Assembly: GCF_001949145.1 (NCBI RefSeq)
Contig: NW_019091472.1
Location: forward strand, 1-50,506
Direction: 5' to 3'
Source: Acanthaster planci
Taxonomy: Eukaryota > Echinodermata > Asteroidea > Valvatida > Acanthasteridae
Length of the DNA stretch: 50,506 nt
In this document: piece by piece, positions 10,425 through 18,272 of the stretch
Layout of the letters: each line of letters starts with the position of its first letter
How positions within the stretch are numbered: position 1 is the stretch's first letter
Notes under the pieces: generated by a model
The model's database searches: none
The model's input: the letters and a program-made list of their open reading frames with translations, nothing else
Told to the model about the DNA's origin: nothing
Position numbers and translations under genes: made by a program

Positions 10425-10882
10425 GATTCTTATTGATGGTCAAATGTTTTGTCGTTATTAAGGTTGTTATCGAAGGCAAGAGGTACACCCCATATTTATA
10501 CCTAAACTCGCTCAAGAAGTGGCCCATTGTTTGACTGACGATGGAATCGCTATTTGAATGTTGTGTTAAATTTTTTCCAGATTTATAACGATGTTCAAAC
10601 CAAGAAATTCTACGGGAGTGGCAATGCCTAAAATTTGCACATATAAACTTAAAATTGAAATACCAAGAGTATTTACGATTTTTTTTTGCTGAAGCTCACC
10701 TCGTATAAATTGAATAATTTTTCTTCGTCTGCCAGTGTTAAAGATTCAATGTCTTTTACAGAATATTCTTTGCCGAGGTACTTTCTCGATTCACCTGAAG
10801 CTACTTTTGACGTTGGGTTTATTTTCGACGGATTGTGCAGTTTCGCTTTTTTTCCGCTGAGGATTGATTTGATGTCGGCCAT
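10425..10882 (-). pseudogene. Polinton conserved protein of unknown function (MADIKSIL type), decayed
   Basis: ATG at 10,882, preceded by an AATATATATTATTAAA box. The first 69 codons are open (MADIKSILSGKK ... NLYEVSFSKKK); frameshifts then lead into a frame with MGHFLSEFRYKYGVYLLPSI near 10,527-10,460 and a basic end that overlaps the next gene. The counterpart is 41,609-41,936. The KYGVYL block followed by a hydrophobic stretch suggests membrane association. Family not recognised. Confidence 0.5.
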
Positions 10883-11001
10883 TTTAATAATATATATTTT
10901 AAATTGTTGAACGCGTATTTGGCAGATAAATATTCAAATGTGTAAAACGTTAAATTAACTGCAATAATTAGCTCAATAACTATTTGAATTAATTGTAACA
11001 T
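10819..11001 (-). CDS. Small membrane ORF conserved in both Polintons
   Basis: A 60-codon open frame begins MLQLIQIVIELIIAVNLTFY, a strongly hydrophobic segment, followed by a polar tail that overlaps the next gene in another frame. The Polinton 2 counterpart at 41,478-41,678 keeps the same hydrophobic start (LIQLVIELVIADNLTYYTYE). Conservation of the protein at this position supports a real short gene, although it also covers the promoter of the downstream gene. Confidence 0.4.
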   Translation of the reverse strand: MLQLIQIVIELIIAVNLTFYTFEYLSAKYAFNNLKYILLKWPTSNQSSAEKKRNCTIRRK

Positions 11002-11196
11002 TGCTGTTGTTTAATCAATTTGAGGCAAAATGAATTGCAGCTTCAAATAATTTATCACCGCCGGACAATAAAGGCCCTTGTCACTAAGTGTTCACTTGTG
11101 GTTGCTGGCACGGTGATTTAATGCCTCGAACTAGTTACTGGCGTGACCTTAAAATGTTAGTAGCTCTGGAGAGACTTACTCCCGGTCACTTTTGCT

Positions 11197-12178
11197 TGAG
11201 CAGCCGTGGCGTTTAGTTGGAAAAGAGAAAATCTGTCTGTTTTGCAAAAGCAATCTTCCTCCACCCGTTCAGTGCCACCACCTGTCAGCCGTAGCTTACT
11301 TTGATACCTTTTTTGTTGCCTTGCAAAAAATGTTGATGCGCATTCCGTTGGTAGTCCACTTTGCCGATTCTAGAGTAATTGACAGCGATGCAGTAAATCC
11401 TGTAATCGGTTGTCAGTTTTACGGAGTCATAAGGGAATTTCTCCCCTTTTTCCTTAATGGTTTTAGGTTTTTTTTTGCCCTTCTTAGAATTGGCAAAGTC
11501 ACCGACTTAGGTGGTTGTTTGGCAGGAATTTCATTCAGGGACCGCAAATTGACCTCGATTTTAAGGCACTGTATTCTTATTTACGACACTTATGGGAATG
11601 TGCCGAAAGGAAAGGCCCGACCCCCTCCTTTGTCGGGGGAGGCACTGGATTATTAAGGGCCAAATTAAGAAAAGCCATTTCGTACTCAATAATTTCTGTC
11701 GTTTGACATAAATAGCTGTAAGTGGTTGTTGAAAATACTCATTAGTTGCCCGTTATTCCAACCCAGTGTAAGCCCAAGTTGGGCCGCACATCGTGGAAAT
11801 TGCTGTCTGATCCCAGCGTTTGATGGTTGGCCCAAAGTTATTGTATGGTGGAGTAAATCCTTGTTAATTTGTTCATGAAAGTTGGGTAATTTTGCATTCT
11901 GCCTGATGTAATTTCTGTTTGAATTTGCAAATCGAAGGCTTTGTACCGCGCAGGTACATTCCAAAATGAATTTACCGCTCCATGTGCTTTGGGCGGAAAC
12001 AAATGCTGATATGAGTTGCTGTTCCGCGTCACCAGGCTCAGGCGGGAACAATCTTTGTATTTTTTGCTGAATAGCTACACTTTGCCTGAACACAATGTAA
12101 GATATTCTTGCAGTTCCGCGTCACTAGCTTCGGGCGGGAACAACCTGAACTGTGTCAAGTTCAATAAACGACTGCTCA
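11197..12178 (+). mobile_element. Internally deleted DIRS-like insertion in the HNH gene
   Basis: The segment is bounded by TGAGCAGCCG and its near complement CGACTGCTCA. From about 11,524 to 12,178 it matches 49,014-49,820 in reverse orientation, including three of the about 90-bp units with GTTCCCGCCCGAAGC and a shared open frame (KALYSYLRHLWEC, then GGGTGLLRAKLRKA). The 49-50.5 kb copy is attached to a retroelement RNase H. This copy lacks all coding domains, so I read it as a left end joined to a right end. No target duplication is seen, as is usual for DIRS elements. It replaced the HNH gene's 3' end; 11,002-11,196 on the left is unassigned. Confidence 0.55.
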
Positions 12179-12490
12179 GTTGTTTAACCCCTTAATAGTG
12201 CACATGTCATATTTTCTCTCCAAAAACTGCATCTTTACCTTACAGTCTTCATAAAGGCAATATGGATAATCTTCCATTAAACCACGGCAAAAATAAGTGT
12301 CTATGAAATGGTTAGGATCAAATCTATTATATATTTTGTCGCTTTGACGGCGAGTATAGATCCAACCGCAAATTGTGACTTCTATAGGGTCAATGCACAA
12401 TTTGCATTTGTGTCTTTGTTTGCCATGCTCACAAATTGAAGCGCCATTACATTGAGCGTATTTATTTCTTCGTCTCCCATCTCCCTCTTA
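12179..12490 (-). pseudogene. Polinton HNH/zinc protein, truncated by insertion
   Basis: The minus strand is open back to about 12,462 and reads QCNGASICEHGKQRHKCKLC, then ICGWIYTRRQSDKIYNRFD, then YFCRGLMEDYPYC, then KMQFLERKYDMCTIKGLNN and a stop made by the insertion boundary. The paired cysteines fit zinc knuckles and the middle matches the Polinton 2 protein at 40,893-41,401. The C-terminal SIGH...SNC...CxxCN block, which supplies the HNH histidine and asparagine, is missing here. Confidence 0.55.
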
Positions 12491-12592
12491 TTTTTGTTCA
12501 TACTTTCTATAATTTTTCATATATTAACTCGTCATGTTTTATAATAGACGGTTTTTATTTTTAAAATCTTAAACAAGGTTTTTACTTCCAAA
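12491..12592. other. Deletion scar: ATPase and capsid A genes missing
   Basis: About 100 bp separates the HNH gene start from the 50-aa gene. In Polinton 2 the matching interval is about 2 kb and contains capsid A and the packaging ATPase. No trace of either is visible here. Confidence 0.55.
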
Positions 12593-12745
12593 TTACATCA
12601 GAAATGTTTCGTGTCTCATTTCTGCCAACACGTCTTGAATCTCTCCCTGGCGATCAACGTCGGCACGCATGTCGCCAAGCATGCCCGCAATGTTTGTTTG
12701 ATCTGTTTGAATCTCAATCAACTTGTCTTTAATTTCTTGATCCAT
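12593..12745 (-). CDS. Polinton 50-aa helical protein, intact
   Basis: ATG at 12,745 to TAA at 12,593 gives 50 residues: MDQEIKDKLIEIQTDQTN, then a GMLGDMRADVD block, then an acidic-basic helix. Homologues start at 15,118 and 38,742 with the same opening and GMLGD motif. It is transcribed divergently from the membrane/coiled-coil gene with only 21 bp between the two ATGs. The heptad-like pattern suggests a short coiled coil, perhaps a partner of the divergent gene's product. Function unknown. Confidence 0.6.
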   Translation of the reverse strand: MDQEIKDKLIEIQTDQTNIAGMLGDMRADVDRQGEIQDVLAEMRHETFLM

Positions 12746-12766
12746 GTTTAAAATACATATTTTGAA
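12746..12766. promoter_or_regulatory. 21-bp bidirectional TATA-like promoter
   Basis: GTTTAAAATACATATTTTGAA is nearly self-complementary and is the whole interval between two divergent start codons. The same arrangement recurs at 15,096-15,117 and 38,721-38,741. Similar AT boxes precede other genes of both elements. Confidence 0.6.
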
Positions 12767-13208
12767 ATGGCGAGCGCTTTAATTATGGTAGGAGGGGCCA
12801 AAGTCAATGCTTTGGCGTTTACGGGCTCCATATTTTTATTTATTAACTGCCTGTCTAAAAATAAAGTAGACGAAGAAAGAAAGAGAGGCGATTTAGCCTT
12901 GAAACAACTGTCGCAGGAAAAAACAAACTTGGGAAAAAATCGAGTGCACCTGCCAGACTTTTTAAACGAGCGCATGAGGCAAGAGCGCACCAGTCAGCAG
13001 ACTTTTGTAAACTTGGACGAGGCATTGTGCGCCTACGCTGAATTGACGGGAAAAGAGGTCACGCCCTTGCCACTGGAGCCTTAAGTTATCTGATTTCTAC
13101 GTATCTTCAGAAGATCAAAAAGGTACAGAAACATTTTGCGTTTTGGGAGGAACTGCCCTAGTCGGGTTTTTAGCCTACCGTTTTGCTATTTTGCAAAACT
13201 TATTTTAA
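12767..13208 (+). pseudogene. Polinton two-membrane-segment coiled-coil protein, one frameshift
   Basis: ATG at 12,767 opens 105 codons: a membrane segment (MASALIMVGGAKVNALAFTG, then FLFINCL), then a long charged helix (NKVDEERKRGD ... FLNERMRQERTS) and TGKEVTPLPLEP. After the stop at 13,082 a shifted frame continues DFYVSSEDQ and a second membrane segment (VLGGTALVGFLAYRFA), ending at 13,206 directly before the integrase ATG (TAAATG). It matches 38,307-38,720. The two-anchor topology suggests a virion membrane protein; family unnamed to me. Confidence 0.6.
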
Positions 13209-14106
13209 ATGTATAAATCAAATGACAAAGAATTTCAAAATTTTTTTACAGCGCCCCAGGTTACTGAAAGGGCGAGAGCGCCATAGATCACCTGCATCAA
13301 AAGACGGGTGCAGACAAGTCGGTTGTGAGATCCTGGCTAAAGAAACAAGCAATTCGGCAAAATTATTTGCAATTATGTGCCGAAGCCTACAATGTTGCAA
13401 TCTGATTTTGTAGTGCCTAATGAGGCGCACCAGTTGGACGTTTTATATTTGCCCTGGGATCGAGTAAATCGTACAACTTTTAAATATGTTTTAACCGTAG
13501 TCGACGTGGGTTCCAGATTTAAAGAGGCCGAGCCGTTGACGAGTAAAAGGGCCTAGAAAACGTCTGAAGCCGTTGTTGGCAAAGCACGAGGTAGAAATGC
13601 AAGTGGGCGAACCGGGTGTTCATAGAACGCAGGGAATCGTCGAACGGTTTAATAAGGCTTTAGCCGAAAGGTTTTTGCCCATCAATACGTGCAAGAAATG
13701 TGTAACGTACGCGAACGAAACATGGAATGGGTAAACGTTTACCCCAAGCAATAAAATCGCTTAACGAAGAAAAGACTCAATTGGTTGGGAAAGAGCCCGC
13801 AGCAGCCGCCAAGTGAGGCAAACACCGAGCACGCCAGTTCCCAAAAGAAGAGAATTTGAGCTTTATTCGAATGTTTTGTTTAGGTATCTCTATTACCCGG
13901 GTGAACAAGAGGGCGGCACAGTCAAAAGGGCAACCGATGCAACTTGGCCGGTGGACGTGTATCAGGTGGAAAAACGCACGAGATTTAAACAGTTGGGGCA
14001 AGCGGGTGAAAACGGGGCCCACTTTATATTATTTTTGAGATGGGCCAAAGCGGAGATTTTTTTAAGAGAAGAACTTCAGGTAATACCGGAAGTTTTCGTA
14101 GGCTAA
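13209..14106 (+). pseudogene. Polinton retroviral-type integrase, core deletion
   Basis: ATG at 13,209 begins SNDKEFQNFF (N-terminal zinc/helical region, broken). Then come the first catalytic Asp region (NEAHQLDVLYLPWDRV, then YVLTVVDVGSRFKEAEPLTS) and, after a junction near 13,555, HRTQGIVERFNKALAERF with the catalytic Glu. The C-terminal chromodomain-like part is REFELYSNVLFRYLYYPGEQ, then GTVKRATDATWPVDVYQVEK. About 60 codons between the first Asp and the Glu are gone, including the second catalytic Asp, and several stops interrupt the frame. Integrase would catalyse end joining into the host genome. It converges with the polymerase remnant, as in Polinton 2. Confidence 0.75.
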
Positions 14107-14836
14107 CGTATCGACGCCGTTTGGCAATAGGTAACGCTTCGTCTCCAAAAGTGAAAGACTCAGTTTATTTTGCGAGATTGTGAATAACAAATGTTTATCA
14201 GATCTGGACAGCTGCTGTTAATTAAAACGCTGCGTTTTTTCAAACAGGGTGTTTTTATAGGCTTCGTGTGACAACTTTTTTTGAATTACTACTTTTTTAA
14301 CTCCCTTTGCCTTTTTCAAATTTTGTTGCTCGGTTCAAATCGAGTACAGGTTTGGTCGAATGCAAACGACTTCTGAAATCGGTCGACCGCCAAATTCGTC
14401 TTTCATTTTGCCGATGACTTATTTATCAACGATGACTTTATTTTTCGGATCGTAAAGCTCGTGGGTGGGAGGGTGGGTGGGTGGGTAATTGCTCAAGTTA
14501 AATAACTTGCGCCTTTTAAGCAGGTATTTGGTTAAATTGTCTGTTTGAATCTCGACTAATAGACTATTGGTATTGGATACGAAAGACAGATGTTTGAGTC
14601 AAAGTCGGCTTTCGATTCGTTGTAATAAAAGTCGTACATTAACGTTTTGGACAAGTCGAGCACGCTTACGCCGCAATATACGGGCTTCTTCAGCTTCATT
14701 TTTATGCGATACATTTTGACAAATGAGAGCTCGTTATTTTTAAACGGAGTAGTGGTCTTATAATTTGATTTAAAAATTAATTTCTTGTATTTATCGGCGT
14801 CTTGAAAATCTCTCAGTTTGGGCAGTTTGGGCTCTG
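14107..14836 (-). pseudogene. Polinton DNA polymerase B, C-terminal remnant
   Basis: From 14,836 the minus strand reads LRDFQDADKYKKLIFKSNYK, then NNELSFVKMYRIKMKLKKP, then LDLSKTLMYDFYYNE and a degraded motif C (the YTDTDS of the other copy reads SYPIPIVY here after a frameshift). Downstream are LYDP, an EFGGRPISEVVC-like block and a basic end. Exonuclease, motif A and motif B are absent. The remnant is fused in frame upstream to part of the membrane/coiled-coil gene. Confidence 0.7.
14461..14486. repeat. (GTGG)n-type microsatellite inside the polymerase remnant
   Basis: GTGGGTGGGAGGGTGGGTGGG is a short repeat expansion. It replaces a few codons seen in the other copy (around 36,890) and adds Pro/Thr/His codons or shifts the frame. 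The G-runs could form a quadruplex. Confidence 0.7.
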
Positions 14837-15095
14837 GCGGCAACGGCGTCACGCTTTTACCGGGCAACGCCTCGTCAATGTTGACAAATGTCTGTTGACT
14901 GATGCGCTCTTACCTCATTTGCTCGTTTAAAAAGTCCAACATGTGAACTCGCAGAGTTTCCCATATCTTGTTTCGCTCCAGAGCCTCTTTCTTTCCTCGT
15001 CTACTCGTTTTTGATTTATGCTGTTAAATAAAAAAATAGAGCCTGTAAACGCCAACGCGTTAACTATGGCCGACCATCATTAACGCACTCGCCAT
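14837..15095 (-). pseudogene. Inverted second copy of the membrane/coiled-coil gene, fused to polymerase
   Basis: ATG at 15,095 (MASALMMVG), then degraded frames with VHMLDFLNEQMR and QQTFVNIDEALPGKSVTPLP. Without a stop the frame enters the polymerase remnant at about 14,836, giving an open fusion of 103 codons from 14,867. This copy is in the opposite orientation to 12,767-13,208, so the membrane/50-aa pair is duplicated head to head within Polinton 1. Confidence 0.65.
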
Positions 15096-15117
15096 TTTAA
15101 AATATATATTTTAAAAC
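15096..15117. promoter_or_regulatory. 22-bp bidirectional TATA-like promoter, second copy
   Basis: TTTAAAATATATATTTTAAA followed by AC separates the divergent ATGs at 15,095 and 15,118. It is a near-perfect palindrome and the cleanest of the three copies. Confidence 0.6.
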
Positions 15118-15218
15118 ATGGATCAAGAAATCAAAGATCAATTGGCAGAAATTCAAGCTGATCAAATAAACATCGAATCTATGCTTGGCGACATGACAAC
15201 CGATGTAGATCAAAGACA
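15118..15218 (+). pseudogene. Second copy of the 50-aa helical protein, 3' end lost
   Basis: ATG at 15,118 reads MDQEIKDQLAEIQADQ, then SMLGDMTTDVDQR. At about 15,218 the sequence jumps into capsid A coding DNA (DKAIADAYK). Compared with Polinton 2, about 540 bp is missing: the rest of this gene and the start of capsid A. Confidence 0.6.
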
Positions 15219-15512
15219 AAGCAATCGCCGACGCTTATAAAACAAATACGCCATTGCGTTAGACGTACCACTATTGACCAATAACGGGCCGTTTTACCCA
15301 TCGGGTTTTAAAGAATCTCTGACGTATCAGTTGACGTTTAACAACTACGAAAAGGTGGTCAAAAGTACAGACACTGCAGCAGAATACAGCATCTCGGACT
15401 TGACCTTAGAGTACAAGGTCGTCACCAATCGCGATTTGGCAGAGAGTTTGCGACAAAAACATGAAGGTCCCGTCTATTACTTATTTGACCGGATTCACTC
15501 GTGGAATAAACA
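15219..15512 (+). pseudogene. Capsid protein A, internal fragment
   Basis: Reads DKAIADAYK, then, in the open frame from 15,274, NGPFYPSGFKESLTYQLTF, then SISDLTLEYKVVTNRDLAES and VYYLFDRIHSWNKQ. It matches 39,375-39,680 of Polinton 2. It breaks off at about 15,512, where the inverted gene A/terminal sequence begins. Virion protein remnant. Confidence 0.65.
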
Positions 15513-16030
15513 GGTTGGTTGTTGGTCGTTGGTTGTTCTCACCAAGCAAATGTGATGCTTTTGGTTTTGCAAGTCTAGTTTTAAATCGTGTTTCGTTTCG
15601 TCACCGTAGGCGGTTAACCATACCGCGTGAGTAGCAACTAATTTAGCGAATTCAAATTTAGTGGCAAAAGTTGGGTCCATCTGCTTTTTAGAGAAATGTT
15701 GGTAAAATTTTCCCTTTTTTTCGTTTTGCTCGGCGTTTTTTTTCACTTTTTGCCTCATAACTTGTGGTAGTAGGCGTAGCAGAGTTTCAGGATTGGCCCG
15801 GGCCCTCCTATACCTCATCGACTCTTTTCGCAAGTAATAGGAAACTGAGGTCGGGAAAATTGAATGTTGGTCTTTAAGTCGAATGGGTTTTCAATGTTTT
15901 GAGAGTGCCGATGGTAACGGTCTTTTAAATTTTTGAAATAGAGTCAAAGGAGTTTCAATTTTGTCGAGGTTTAGTTTTAGATTTTTGGGGACACAGGGGG
16001 TCGATGAGGTATAGGAGGGTTGGGCTGCTC
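15513..16030 (-). repeat. Right end of Polinton 1: inverted copy of the gene A start and terminal region
   Basis: The minus strand from 15,760 to 15,513 encodes KFYQHFSKKQMDPTFATKFE and FAKLVATHAVWL, matching gene A at 4,730-4,930. Further out, TATACCTCATCGAC at 15,800-15,825 and 15,998-16,012 matches the Polinton 2 terminal repeat. So both ends of Polinton 1 are the gene A side of an element. The outer limit is uncertain. Confidence 0.55.
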
Positions 16031-16240
16031 TGGAACTCTCTTACGCCTACTACTATTGGTGAAGTTAAACAATACGGTCTACACAGTTTTAGATCAGGTG
16101 GTGCTTCGCACCTCGCCAATAATGGGATATCTGAGGAAAAGATTATGCAGCACGGTCGGAGAAAAACGACAACGGCCAAAATAGGTATGTCGAACGAAAC
16201 TCGAACCTATAGCACTTGTGTAAGTTTCCTGGAGTCTTAT
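16031..16240 (+). pseudogene. Tyrosine recombinase fragment, DIRS-like
   Basis: The frame open from 16,004 reads YGLHSFRSGGASHLANNGIS, then EEKIMQHGRRKTTTAKIG. The HSFRSGG block carries the conserved His-x-x-Arg of tyrosine recombinases, and the following GRRK region fits the segment leading to the catalytic Tyr (a candidate Tyr lies in NETRTYSTC). Length is about 60 codons; the N-terminal domain is absent. Such sequences in animal genomes mostly come from DIRS-type elements. Confidence 0.65.
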
Positions 16241-16253
16241 GACAGCCACCTAT

Positions 16254-16310
16254 TTTTGGTTTGGTTTGGTTTGGTATGGTTTGGCTTGTTTTGATTTGAT
16301 TTGATTTTTT
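16254..16310. repeat. (TTTGG)n simple repeat
   Basis: About ten TTTGG/TTGAT pentamers, drifting to TTTGA at the right end. It directly follows the recombinase fragment. Confidence 0.85.
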
Positions 16311-16327
16311 GCAATTCATACGGTTTA

Positions 16328-16386
16328 GAAGTTGGTATTTTCCCAGATGGGGTAGATACGCCCCCTGGGCAGGAAGTTGGTATTTT
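16328..16386. repeat. Short hairpin flanked by 14-bp direct repeats
   Basis: GAAGTTGGTATTTT occurs at 16,328-16,341 and 16,373-16,386. Between them lies CCCAGATGGGG...CCCCCTGGG, which can form a stem. The layout resembles a minute insertion with a target duplication. Confidence 0.6.
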
Positions 16387-16799
16387 GTTCAACTGGCGAT
16401 TACGGGTATAAACTTAATGTATAAAGTGCCCTGCGTCATGCGGGCACATGTCGTGTAAATTTTGTTTTCTTTGATTGAATACATTATCCTAAATGGGAGC
16501 TTTCGCCAAGGCGGCGATATTGCTGGAATTTGAATAACGATATAATTTTTTTTCTGTAGAAGTACAGTTTGTTGGACACACTGCGTGCCTATGCAGAGGC
16601 CAGCCTTCATGATGTTTGTTTAATAAATTCTAAAATGCATTATTCTCTCGTTTCTCCTTATTTCGTGACGTAAAAGAGTTTTTCACGCGTACAAGCGAAC
16701 CAAAGTAGTATGAAATTGTTAAGTCAACCCACTCTTTTGGTCGACCTAAGCCTTGATGAATTAAACACCAGTATGTTGAAAGAGAGTTGCATGTTGGGA

Positions 16800-17010
16800 A
16801 AAAGATCTGATACAATTGCGTGTAAACCTTTTAAAGGCCGGTTGCAATAAAGGACAGTGGTAAAACAGGTGCAATAGTGTTCCACACTCCGAAAATCTGC
16901 ATCGACCGTAGTGATTCGGACATTTGCAGCGATGTATGAAACGGATAGAACTCCCCTGCTTTGTGTTGGTCATTGTTTCACTGGAATCTGAGGAATTCTT
17001 TTCCAGACAT
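16800..17010 (-). pseudogene. LINE C-terminal zinc-knuckle fragment
   Basis: Within the minus frame 17,189-16,761 the part CKCPNHYGRCRFSECGTLLH then LFYHCPLLQPAFKRF has the Cys...Cys...His...Cys spacing and CP ending of the C-terminal domain of LINE reverse transcriptases. The rest of the frame has no LINE features. About 330 bp on each side holds nothing else recognisable. Confidence 0.45.
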
Positions 17011-17621
17011 CTTGGAGGATGTGTTAGGTAACAGTAGTCTAGAGTGTGAATATCGATTGGACATGTGGGGGTGCCCCTCGGTCTCATTTCTTGCTGGGTA
17101 AAGATTCGGAATGTTGCGAATACATGAAACAAATAGTATTTTAATGGCAAATTACAAATTAATTCACATGAACCTAGCAGTGTGCTCAATGAGGCTCCGG
17201 ATGTTATCCAAGATTGGAGAAGATCTCTGTAAAAAACAGGGAAGGCTTGTAAGATATATATGTAAGGTTCAGATGAGAGAAAGTTTCGCCCAAACCCATC
17301 TTCTCAAGTATTTTAAATAAGTACTTATGATTAATACTGCGACGTGACAGAGGGCGCAAGTCACTAGGCGCGGTGCAAAATGTAGATAGCGCTCAGCCCA
17401 GTAAAACAGGCAGATGTTAGGCGCGCATAGCTGTGTGTTAAGCAAGCGCGGCGCATAGGCTCCGCCTCGTGCGTTGTGCGATAGGGCACCGGAAGTCACT
17501 GCTTGGTCACGTGAGGAGCGCGTGCACGGGCATGGTCAGAGCAGGGCGAAAGCTATAAAAGGCGCGCGCAGGCTAGGCCTAGTCGTCCTGATCAAGGGCT
17601 GATCCTTAGGTAAGGGTCGAG

Positions 17622-17713
17622 AATCCTGTGCAAGGGTTAAAGTCACCTAGAGTAGCCTAGTGTGACTGTACCGTCACATTAGGCAAAGGTGACTTTGACC
17701 CTTGCACAGGATT
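17622..17713. repeat. Nested 92-bp stem-loop
   Basis: The outer arms (17,622-17,648 and 17,687-17,713) are 27 bp with one mismatch and start AATCCTGTGCAAGG. The inner arms (GCCTAGTGTGAC 17,655-17,666 and GTCACATTAGGC 17,673-17,684) are 12 bp with one mismatch around a 6-nt loop. The high identity suggests recent origin or selection. Confidence 0.85.
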
Positions 17714-17970
17714 AAGTCCGAGTGGTGCGTGTGTTGTTAAGGGACTCGGTAGATTGAGGGGCTGATTGGTGGTGCGGTATAGTTCCTGATAGGAGCTTGG
17801 GGTCGATGCAAAGGCGGATTGCTATCTCGTGACGTGAGTTGCGTATAGCGCTGCCCTGACAATAAGCCCCGTAGACCTCCAAGGTCCCTGATTCGGCACT
17901 GGATGCCCACAACTAATTGTGCTCTGGGCGAAGTCCGGTCACGTATAATCACACAGTCTCCCCGTCAATA

Positions 17971-17984
17971 GCGCCCTCTACTGG
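17971..17984. promoter_or_regulatory. CTCF-like motif
   Basis: GCGCCCTCTACTGG fits the core of the CTCF binding consensus (CGCCCYCTRSTGG type). Such sites are often carried by animal repeats. Binding cannot be judged from sequence. Confidence 0.4.
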
Positions 17985-18272
17985 TGTATTGGTTGAGTGT
18001 GTTGATGAATAAACCAGCCGCTTGTTAATTGTTGTATATCAGTAAGGTGTCCATGCGAAGTTTATTTCAAGTCAGGTCTGTCCAGGTTACGTCATTAAGT
18101 TTCGACCAATCAGATTAGCCATCATCTCGACGAAAACCAACTTTCTTGGGGGACGGTATACTTCGGTCCCAATGGACTCGTCCCTAGCCGCTCAGGGACT
18201 CTCCGGCGTGCCCTCCGACGCGCCGTGCCTCGAGGAGGAGGGCGCCCTCGCCTTCGTCGGAGGGGTGCGGAG

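Larger units (their letters stand above)
4479..16030. mobile_element. Polinton 1, rearranged and decayed Polinton/Maverick element
   Basis: This block carries remnants of the genes found in the better-preserved element at 33.4-46.8 kb, in reverse order: gene A, gene C and capsid B on plus; then coiled-coil, small membrane and HNH genes on minus; then the divergent 50-aa/membrane pair, integrase on plus and a polymerase tail on minus. ATPase and most of capsid A are deleted. Beyond the polymerase tail the block turns back on itself: an inverted copy of the membrane/50-aa pair, a capsid A piece and a second copy of the gene A start. Both ends therefore come from the same side of an element. The left limit is placed where GTAGTAGGA resembles the Polinton 2 terminus; the right limit is uncertain by tens of bases. 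No target duplication is visible. Confidence 0.8.
17340..18270. other. Non-coding GC-richer stretch
   Basis: No open frame with recognisable content. It contains the nested hairpin at 17,622-17,713, a CTCF-like site at 17,971-17,984 and a GC-rich block at 18,180-18,265 (CCTCCGACG..., GAGGAGGAGGGCGCCC). GGCTATAAAAGGCGCGC at about 17,549-17,565 is a good TATA box with a GC-rich context, which may be a promoter for an unrecognised transcript or an LTR. Confidence 0.4.

Noticed and set aside
16030-16050. CCTACTACT as the right terminus of Polinton 1
   Set aside because: It resembles the Polinton 2 end but lies inside the tyrosine-recombinase reading frame and has no matching target duplication.
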